Shown here piece after piece: positions 43,693 through 50,445 of a stretch of 64,000 bases of DNA. This stretch comes from Faecalicatena fissicatena (GTDB lineage: Bacteria; Bacillota; Clostridia; Lachnospirales; Lachnospiraceae), in NCBI GenBank assembly GCA_001028025.1, contig LDAQ01000080.1, positions 27,957-91,956 on the forward strand, in the 5' to 3' direction. A program made the translations under genes and the position numbers. The notes beneath the pieces are model-generated. The model was given only the letters and a program-made list of their open reading frames with translations, was not told the DNA's origin and made no database searches. Positions within the stretch are counted from its first letter, which is position 1; every line of letters begins with the position of its first letter.

Positions 43693-43823
43693 ATTATTAT
43701 TCTCCTTATATCCCGAATTGCCGTACATACTTTTCGGCACCCGGTAAAAATATATCTAGCCGTCTGTCTGGTTCTGCTTTAAGTGTAGAAAGGAAAAAGC
43801 CTAAGCTTCTTCCTTTCTGAAAA

Positions 43824-44909
43824 TTAAATAATAGATACAATGTCTTCTTCGCTTTCTTCATACCCTTCCGGCAGTGGTTTTCTGAGGAGTGCATACAGAA
43901 CACCTGTAATGCAACCGCCTAACAACCAAAGGCCGATAAACAAAAGTGGGTTGGATGTCATGGCAATAACAAATGCACCACCATGAACTGCCGGAGACTC
44001 AAGACCGAGCATCATACACAGACCACCTGTAATCGCACCACCTGTACAGCAGGAAATTGCAACACGAACCGGGTCTTTCATCAGGAATGGGATAACACCT
44101 TCCTGTACGTAGCAGCATGACAGAATAAACAGTGATTTTGCCTGCTCTCTTTCAGATTCTGTAAATTTCTTCTTTCCGCCGATGAAACATGCAAGACCAA
44201 TTCCCAGAGGAGATGTCATGCCTGCACACATTTTAGCAGAAGTAGGAATTAAGAATCCGTCAGCATTCAGCCCGTTTACGAACAGAGCTGCTGTTTTGTT
44301 AATAGGACCGCCGTGATCCAGACAAATCATTGCTCCGATTACTGCACCGAGTACGAATCTGGAACCACCGCTCAGAGCCATCAGTCCTGATGTAATCCAT
44401 GCCATAAACCAACTGATCGGGCGTCCTACTACATAATACATAAGCAGACCACAGACCAGGGTCGTGACTACCGGATAGACCAGAATCGGCATGATACCCT
44501 GTATTGCTTTTGGCACCTTAATCTTCTTTAACATAAGTACAAAATAGCCAACCATGATACCACCGACAACACCACCCACAAAGCCGGTATTGATCGCGCC
44601 TGCAAGAGCACCCATTACAAAACCTGGTGCAAGTCCCGGCTTATCAGCCATCGCATATGCGATAAATGCTGCGATAACCGGTACAACATAGTTCATCATG
44701 TTCTGTCCGAGAAGCATGATTGCTTTTGCAAGTGTATCAATCTGATCCATGTGGTTTCCGATATCATATCCGCCCATTGCCTTTGCAATTGCCTGAATTA
44801 CACCTGCACCTACAATTACAGGAATCATGTAGGAAATACCTGTCATAATAGAATCTCTCAGAAAAGCTCCCTGGCTTTTCTTTTTTGTTTTTCTTTTGAT
44901 TTCTGCCAT
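43824..44909 (-). CDS. PTS fructose-family EIIC membrane component
   Basis: The 361-residue membrane protein has eight to nine helices and the fructose-type IIC pattern: a Lys-rich N-terminus, SYMIPVIVGAGV, and the central loop DHGGPINKTAALFVNGLNADG followed by ESPAVHGG. It brings a sugar across the membrane with phosphorylation from EIIB. Unlike many fructose permeases it is separate from the B and A domains. The start codon overlaps the EIIB stop, so translation is coupled. The sugar is unknown; the family also takes mannose-type, deoxy and acyl-free ketoses. Confidence 0.92.
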   Translation of the reverse strand: MAEIKRKTKKKSQGAFLRDSIMTGISYMIPVIVGAGVIQAIAKAMGGYDIGNHMDQIDTLAKAIMLLGQNMMNYVVPVIAAFIAYAMADKPGLAPGFVMGALAGAINTGFVGGVVGGIMVGYFVLMLKKIKVPKAIQGIMPILVYPVVTTLVCGLLMYYVVGRPISWFMAWITSGLMALSGGSRFVLGAVIGAMICLDHGGPINKTAALFVNGLNADGFLIPTSAKMCAGMTSPLGIGLACFIGGKKKFTESEREQAKSLFILSCCYVQEGVIPFLMKDPVRVAISCCTGGAITGGLCMMLGLESPAVHGGAFVIAMTSNPLLFIGLWLLGGCITGVLYALLRKPLPEGYEESEEDIVSII

Positions 44910-45217
44910 TATTCTAACGCCTCCAATAATTCTTTAATAATTCCTTCTGCATCTTTGATTGCTTCGCTGACACCGACGGTCAGTGTCGGCAAATCGTCAA
45001 AACGCTCGGCGTTCTTAATTCTTACATCACTTGCAATAATTACTCCGTCTGCTCTTTTAAGATCTTCTTTTGTGATCTCATTCTCAACACCGGCTGCACC
45101 CTGTGTTTCGATTTTGATTTCCAGACCTTTTTTCTTTGCAGTCTTTTCCAGATTGGATGCTGCCATATAGGTATGTGCAATTCCTACCGGACAACTTGTC
45201 ACTCCTAAAATATACAT
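44909..45217 (-). CDS. PTS fructose-family EIIB component
   Basis: The 102-residue cytoplasmic protein starts MYILGVTSCPVGIAHTYMAA, with phospho-accepting Cys9 in the standard PTS fructose IIB position. It takes phosphate from the adjacent EIIA and passes it to the incoming sugar at EIIC. It overlaps the EIIC start by one base and lies 1 bp after the EIIA gene. Confidence 0.94.
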   Translation of the reverse strand: MYILGVTSCPVGIAHTYMAASNLEKTAKKKGLEIKIETQGAAGVENEITKEDLKRADGVIIASDVRIKNAERFDDLPTLTVGVSEAIKDAEGIIKELLEALE

Positions 45218-45218
45218 A

Positions 45219-45680
45219 TTACTCTTCCTCCTTTTTTGATGAAAATAACTGTTTAATTTCCTCGACTGTGGATGTACCTTTCAGCGTTTCCCGGAAATCA
45301 TCATCCATCAGATTCGCCGCTAACTTAGAAAGCATTTCCAGATGTACGTTATCTGATGTGTTTGGTGCGGCAAGCATAATCACATAGTCAACCGGACGTC
45401 CATCCAGTGTTTCCCATTCCACCGGATTTTTTAGTTTGACCAGTGTAAATGCTGCCTCTCTGACGCAGTCTGATTTGCAATGGGGTATTGCGACACCGTT
45501 TCCGACCCCCGTGGAAAATACGGCCTCTCTTTCGTAAAGTCCTTCAATATATTTATTCAGGTCATTTACTTTCCCTGCATCATACATCATTTTGCCAAGT
45601 CCTTTGATTACATCGTCTTTTGTCTTGGCTTCATATCCAAAATTCACAAGTTTTTCATTCACCATTTCTGAAACATTCAT
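45219..45680 (-). CDS. PTS fructose/mannitol-family EIIA component
   Basis: This 153-residue EIIA-2 protein has the active His67 in GVAIPHCKS, the standard site phosphorylated by HPr. It is the first enzyme gene after the PRD regulator and supplies EIIB. Besides transport, it probably phosphorylates the PRD or EIIA-like domains of the neighbouring regulator to signal sugar availability. Confidence 0.94.
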   Translation of the reverse strand: MNVSEMVNEKLVNFGYEAKTKDDVIKGLGKMMYDAGKVNDLNKYIEGLYEREAVFSTGVGNGVAIPHCKSDCVREAAFTLVKLKNPVEWETLDGRPVDYVIMLAAPNTSDNVHLEMLSKLAANLMDDDFRETLKGTSTVEEIKQLFSSKKEEE

Positions 45681-45706
45681 ATTGTGTTAATTCCTTTCCT
45701 GCATAT

Positions 45707-47638
45707 CTATGCCTTTGTCAAAATATCTATCTCGCTGATTTTTTTAGCTTTTAAAACCTGTTCAACATCCTTTATATTTCGTGTCAGGTCCAGCACATCT
45801 CCAAAAATTCTCTGGAAGTTATTCTCCACCTTTGCATCCAATGCCAGCATGAAGATAATCTGTACTTTCTCCGAGCCCCATAAGATGGGTTTCTGTAAAG
45901 TCATGAATCCGATTCCCTGTTTCCGTATGTGCCCTTCAAATGCATGCGGTATGGCTACCAGACTGCCTACTGCGGTTTCCGAAAGTTCTTCTCTTTCGAA
46001 TACAGACTGTATGTACCCTTCATCTACATACCCTTCGCTGACCATCCTTCCTCCCAGAAGTTTGATTACTTCTTCTTTTGACTTCAAATCGCAGTTCATA
46101 ATGGAGATGGAACTATTCAAAAACTTCTTCAGGTAAAAATATTCTGTATTTTCTTCCTGTAGATGACTTGTTCTTTTCTGAATATATTTTCGTATTCTCT
46201 GAATATCCGTCTCGCTCAAAACCGACGATACATGAAGCACTTCGATTCCCTCTATATAAATAGGCACTGTTGAGATTACAAAATCCTGCATCTCCGGTTC
46301 TAAACTATCTGCCTGATTTCCCGAAATAATCTGCTTGATTTCCATTTCCGGGAACAATCGTTTCAGCTTCATGGAAACAAACTGTGACGTTCCGATACCG
46401 GTCATACAGATAATTGTGACTGACAGATTTCTTTTCATTTTCTGTCGTGTACGTTCTATGGCTGCTCCTATGTGAAATGATACATAGCCGATTTCATCCT
46501 CCGTCGTTTCCAGTCCGTATTTCTGTCCGAACTTTGATATCAGATAAGAAGCAATCTCATACTCGTAGAACATTTCCTTTTTCACCGAATCCAAAATCGG
46601 ATTTTCCAGATACATCATGCTATGAAACCTGTGAACCATACATTCCAGGTGATCGAACAGCGCACATGCCAATTCGCTGTCTTCCTCCAGCTGCAGTTGA
46701 TACTGTTCATCCACTTCCTGTAGAAGTGACATGATATCATCAAACATCTGCGGCTCTCTGGCACGAGTCTTCTCTCTGTCCTTTTCTTTCGTCATAGGAG
46801 TCTGATATCTAACTGCCAAAAGACACGTCATCAAAAATGTAATCTCTGATTCTGGAATTTCAACATCCAACTGTTCATATATCTGCTCCAGGATATAACG
46901 ACTTACAAACCAGGCTTTTCTGCCTTCACTTGCCTGTTCATCTTTTTCCTCCGGCTCTGTCACACATCCCATCTGAACTCTCGTTATCAGAATCGCAAGC
47001 TGAATCAAAAATTCATCAAAGGAAATATCCGTCAATACAAAATGGAACCGATTCTCTGCCAATCGGATTACACGCTTCAAGCTTTCCAGCCGCACTTTTG
47101 TAAACAGAGTCTGTATCTTCTCATTTCCGCCGACCTTTTTCAGTACATCTGTCAGCGCCCATCGAATCTGTGTTTCCAAACCTTCTGCCTTAATCCCATA
47201 TTTTACTTTCTTTATGAAAGTAATACCGAATTTCTCCCAGAATGAAACCAGCTCCGATACATCATTCACAATCGTTCCTTTACTCACATAGAGTAAATTT
47301 GCAATTGCTTCCATTGATATATACTCTTTATTATGTAAGAGCAGATAAGCAGCAACGTAATATTTCCTCACATCCGATGAGATATAGGAATCCTTCATCT
47401 CATACAAGACTGACTGCAGAAACTGTTCTCCGGCTTCATCATAATACAGCCAAAGGCCAACCCCCTGCTTTGTCTTAATACTGCAGGAATTTTTTTCAAG
47501 AATCTCATTGATCTTCTTTATATCAGCCTTGATTGTTCTTGGGCTGACTTTCAATTCCGCAGCAATCTGTGATGTGGTAAACTTATTTTCATTTTTATAG
47601 AGTAAATGAAGGATTTTCTTTTCTCTTGGTAAAAACAT
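45707..47638 (-). CDS. PRD-containing transcriptional activator (MtlR/BglG type) with EIIB and EIIA domains
   Basis: The 643-residue regulator has N-terminal helix-turn-helix units (EKKILHLLYKNENKFTTSQIA, then a second HTH), two PTS regulation domains (about 190-400), a Gat-type EIIB-like domain (about 410-495, with CMTGIGTSQF) and a C-terminal EIIA-like domain with His565 in VAIPHAF. Such proteins are DNA-binding activators whose activity depends on phosphorylation by HPr and the cognate PTS. It is the first gene of the operon it probably controls, and likely also acts on the divergent alcohol dehydrogenase. Repeated TGCA-type sites fill the shared 345-bp gap. Confidence 0.92.
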   Translation of the reverse strand: MFLPREKKILHLLYKNENKFTTSQIAAELKVSPRTIKADIKKINEILEKNSCSIKTKQGVGLWLYYDEAGEQFLQSVLYEMKDSYISSDVRKYYVAAYLLLHNKEYISMEAIANLLYVSKGTIVNDVSELVSFWEKFGITFIKKVKYGIKAEGLETQIRWALTDVLKKVGGNEKIQTLFTKVRLESLKRVIRLAENRFHFVLTDISFDEFLIQLAILITRVQMGCVTEPEEKDEQASEGRKAWFVSRYILEQIYEQLDVEIPESEITFLMTCLLAVRYQTPMTKEKDREKTRAREPQMFDDIMSLLQEVDEQYQLQLEEDSELACALFDHLECMVHRFHSMMYLENPILDSVKKEMFYEYEIASYLISKFGQKYGLETTEDEIGYVSFHIGAAIERTRQKMKRNLSVTIICMTGIGTSQFVSMKLKRLFPEMEIKQIISGNQADSLEPEMQDFVISTVPIYIEGIEVLHVSSVLSETDIQRIRKYIQKRTSHLQEENTEYFYLKKFLNSSISIMNCDLKSKEEVIKLLGGRMVSEGYVDEGYIQSVFEREELSETAVGSLVAIPHAFEGHIRKQGIGFMTLQKPILWGSEKVQIIFMLALDAKVENNFQRIFGDVLDLTRNIKDVEQVLKAKKISEIDILTKA

Positions 47639-47983
47639 TTGACCACCTTTCCTTGCTGTTCTATAGATATTATACCTAGTTTCAGCAGTTATTTACAATT
47701 TAGTTAATTGCACTTTAGCCAATGAACTTAGTGCAACCAATGGTAAATATATCACATCTGACAAATTTTTTCTCCTTATTTTTATGCACTTTAACTGATT
47801 TCCCGCTTGTTTTATATACTTTTCAAAATTTCGGTTCCATTTTTCATACACTGTTTCTGTATTTTTGTATCTATACCTATTCTTTTTCACTTAGTTGGTG
47901 CAATTTATCAAATATTCTTTTTTTCCGAAACGTCTATAATAAGAGACAGTACAATAATCTTTTATAATTAGGAGGATTTACAC
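47639..47983. promoter_or_regulatory. Divergent control region between the PRD regulator and alcohol dehydrogenase
   Basis: No gene is present. Minus-strand promoter TTGTAA (47693-47698)-N18-TATAAT (47669-47674) serves the PTS operon. Plus-strand TATAAT (47935-47940) serves the dehydrogenase but has no clear -35. Related strings aattgcac (47706-47713), agtgcaacc (47730-47738), atgcactttaa (about 47784) and its inverse gtgcaatt (47898-47905) sit just upstream of both promoters, which fits binding of the PRD activator. The AT-rich middle shows nothing else. Confidence 0.65.
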
Positions 47984-49162
47984 ATGATTAATTTTGAATT
48001 TTATAACCCCACAAAAGTTATTTTTGGAAAAGGTGTTGAAGCAGAAGCCGGTAAAGTCATTAAGGAAATGGGCGGTCACAAAGTACTCGTACATTTCGGC
48101 GGTGATTATCTTCAGAAGAGCGGTACTTTAGACCGTATCCACCAGGGACTTACTGATGCCGGACTGGAATATGTAGATTTGGACGGAGTTGTTCCGAATC
48201 CAAGACTCGGATTAGTAAAAGAAGGTATCCGGCTTTGTAAAGAAGAAGGAGTTGACTTCCTGCTTCCGATTGGCGGCGGAAGCGCAATCGATTCTGCCAA
48301 AGGAATCGGTTACGGCCTTGCAAATGATTTTGAACTGGAAGACCTTCTGCTCGGCAAAGCTGCCACCGACAAAATTGCACCGATCGGATGTATCTCAACA
48401 ATCGCAGCAACCGGTTCTGAGACAAGCAACTCTATGGTAATCACCATCGAAGACGGCATGCTCAAACGTTCTTACAACCATGACTGCGCCCGTCCAAAAT
48501 TTGCGATCATGAACCCGGAACTTACATATACACTTCCTGCATATCAGACATCCAGCGGTGCTTCTGATATTATGATGCATACAATGGAGCGGTATTTTAC
48601 AAACACAAAAGATGTGGACCTGATCGACCGTATGGCAGAAGGACTTCTTGTATCTGTTCGTGAAGCTGCTCTGACTGCTGTAAAAGCCCCTGAAAACTAT
48701 GAAGCGCGCGCAACCCTGATGTGGGCCGGAAGCCTTTCTCACAACGGGCTGACCGGAACCGGACGTGTATCCGACTTTGCATCTCACAAAATCGAACATG
48801 AACTGGGCGGTATGTTTGATGTTGCTCACGGCGCAGGCCTCTGTGCTATCTGGGGAAGCTGGGCAAGATATGTATATAAGACAAATCCTGCAAGATTCGC
48901 ACAGTTCGCAGTCCGTGTCTTTGATGTAGCACAGAATTTCTATGATACTGAGGCAACTGCCCTCAAAGGTATTGAAGCCTGGGAAATCTGGTGCCGCTCT
49001 ATCGGAATGCCGACCAGTCTTCGTGAACTAGGTGTAACTCCGACCAGCGCACAGATTGAAGAAATGGCAGAAAAATGCGTTGCCACAGGCGGTGGACACG
49101 TTGGCTTCTTCCAGACTTTATATAAGGAAGACGTAATCAAAATTTTCGAAATGGCTCGTTAA
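47984..49162 (+). CDS. Iron-containing alcohol dehydrogenase (butanol dehydrogenase-like)
   Basis: This 392-residue group III dehydrogenase has the coenzyme block GGGSAIDSAKG, metal-ligand segments around DIMMHTMERYF and SHKIEHELGGMFDVAHGAGLCAI, and the normal family length. These enzymes reduce aldehydes to alcohols with NAD(P)H, using Fe or Zn. It is transcribed away from the PTS/aldolase operon and shares its control region, so it probably reduces (or oxidises) the aldehyde released by the aldolase. AGGAGG lies 8 bases before the ATG. Palindromic copy E follows 136 bp downstream. Confidence 0.93.
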   Translation: MINFEFYNPTKVIFGKGVEAEAGKVIKEMGGHKVLVHFGGDYLQKSGTLDRIHQGLTDAGLEYVDLDGVVPNPRLGLVKEGIRLCKEEGVDFLLPIGGGSAIDSAKGIGYGLANDFELEDLLLGKAATDKIAPIGCISTIAATGSETSNSMVITIEDGMLKRSYNHDCARPKFAIMNPELTYTLPAYQTSSGASDIMMHTMERYFTNTKDVDLIDRMAEGLLVSVREAALTAVKAPENYEARATLMWAGSLSHNGLTGTGRVSDFASHKIEHELGGMFDVAHGAGLCAIWGSWARYVYKTNPARFAQFAVRVFDVAQNFYDTEATALKGIEAWEIWCRSIGMPTSLRELGVTPTSAQIEEMAEKCVATGGGHVGFFQTLYKEDVIKIFEMAR

Positions 49163-49589
49163 AAACTCTGAACATTCTCCGCCGCCATATATCCCCCTGT
49201 CCCCCCGCCCCATCAACGGAGCTGAGCACATCCGCATCCCCTTTTCTCCCGCGCCGCCCAGCCAAGTCCCTGGGCGCCCTCCCGCCTTGCTGCACCCAGC
49301 CTTCCTGAAATCGGGACCCGAATGCCGCTTAACACGGTCAGGTAAAACGGGAATAGGGGTGTCTGGATGCATCGTAAGGCGGTTAGCTGGAGTAAAGTAA
49401 AAAACAAGGAAAACCGGGGCAATTTTTGTGATCACAAATCACAAAAATTCCTAGACCCAGCGCCTGAAGCCATCAAGGCTTCAGGTGGTGTGTCCAGGTT
49501 GCCCCGGTTTTCCTTATTTTTTACTTCTACTCCAGCTTGCCGCCTTACGCCGCATCCAGACACCCCTATTCCCGTTTTCCCTGGCCGTG
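49163..49589. other. Gene-free 427-bp stretch carrying most of palindromic copy E
   Basis: The first 136 bp are C-rich, with a small hairpin (gcgccgcccag near 49251 against ctgggcgcc near 49270). The rest is the left arm, apex and most of the right arm of copy E. Open frames here are by-products of the GC-rich arms. Confidence 0.65.
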
Positions 49590-49622
49590 TCAAGCGCATT
49601 CGGGTCCCGATTTCAGGAAGGC
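49299..49622. repeat. Long palindromic element, copy E (123-bp arms, twin-hairpin apex)
   Basis: Arms 49299-49421 and 49500-49622 are complementary along their length with scattered mismatches. At the apex, 49421-49449 is a perfect 12-bp hairpin with a CACAA loop. 49451-49497 is the second hairpin: GAC/GTC outside, internal loop CCAGCGC facing GTGGTGT, a 9-bp inner stem cctgaagcc/ggcttcagg and an ATCAA loop. The apex order matches arm D of the complete element. The right arm covers the last 33 bp of the methyltransferase gene including its stop, and the left arm mirrors that coding sequence. A TGCACC string left of the arm recalls the junction seen in other copies. The outer end motif is not seen. 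Confidence 0.82.
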
Positions 49623-50339
49623 GGACACAATCACCATCATAGGCCTGCGCATCTCGTCTTTCATCCCGGTTATCCCCAGCATTTCTTCCGGAGGCTGTGG
49701 TTCTATGATATTTCTCAGTTCGAACCCATTTACCAGCAGTGTATTCAGGTAGGTAGTCAGTGTCCTGTGGTATTTTATCACCCGTTCCCCCAGGAATACG
49801 GCTTCTCTTTCCCCCTCGTAATAATAATTATCCACAGGAAAGTGAAGGATATTCCCCTCTGCATCGTAATACCAGTCCTGTGAACCAGAGGCCGTGAATA
49901 CTGGATGCTCGGCGGAAAATACGAAGTTTCCTCCCTGTACTGTCCAGCGGCTGATCCTGCTCACCAGTGTTTCAAAATCCTTTACGTAGTGAAATGCCAG
50001 GGAACTGAGCACAATGTCAAATGTATTGTCCGGAAATTCCAGGTCTTCCATGGCACAGACGCGGTATTCTATATTCTTATGACTGTTTTTTTCCGCTGCC
50101 GCTGCCAGCATTTTCTCTGAGATGTCAACCCCAAGCACGGATGCTGCCCCGTTCTGCGCTGCATAGAGGCAATGCCATCCATAACCGCAGCCAAGATCAA
50201 GCACCCGCTTCCCGTAAAAATCCGGCAGAACCTTCTGAAGCTCTGACCACTCTCCCGCACCTTTCAGGCCGTCCTTTGAACGGCTCATTTTGCTGTATTT
50301 CTCAAAAAATATTTCATCATTATATTTATTTTCTTTCAT
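49590..50339 (-). CDS. SAM-dependent class I methyltransferase
   Basis: This protein of about 249 residues has the Rossmann motif I VLDLGCGYGWH, motif II around VLGVDIS, and ALEDLEFPDNTFDIVLSSLAFHYV-type motif III-IV. It is a Methyltransf_11-like small-molecule methyltransferase; the acceptor is unknown. The ATG at 50339 follows GGGAGG, whereas an upstream extension of 24 codons lacks a site. Its last 10 codons and stop are inside the right arm of palindromic copy E, so the ending (after VIVSAFL) may have been shaped by that element. Confidence 0.88.
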   Translation of the reverse strand: MKENKYNDEIFFEKYSKMSRSKDGLKGAGEWSELQKVLPDFYGKRVLDLGCGYGWHCLYAAQNGAASVLGVDISEKMLAAAAEKNSHKNIEYRVCAMEDLEFPDNTFDIVLSSLAFHYVKDFETLVSRISRWTVQGGNFVFSAEHPVFTASGSQDWYYDAEGNILHFPVDNYYYEGEREAVFLGERVIKYHRTLTTYLNTLLVNGFELRNIIEPQPPEEMLGITGMKDEMRRPMMVIVSAFLKSGPECA

Positions 50340-50445
50340 TTTTATAATCCTCCCATGCAAAATATTGTTATCTATTCGCTTCTGCATGGGCTGTTGCAAT
50401 CTTCTGTGCAATAATACCTCCGCACATATGTTTACCCCTTTCTCT

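Noticed and set aside
49299..49622. Reading copy E as an ordinary bidirectional terminator between convergent genes
   Set aside because: Arms of 123 bp and a branched apex far exceed terminator size, no T-run follows, and related copies sit in non-convergent gaps.
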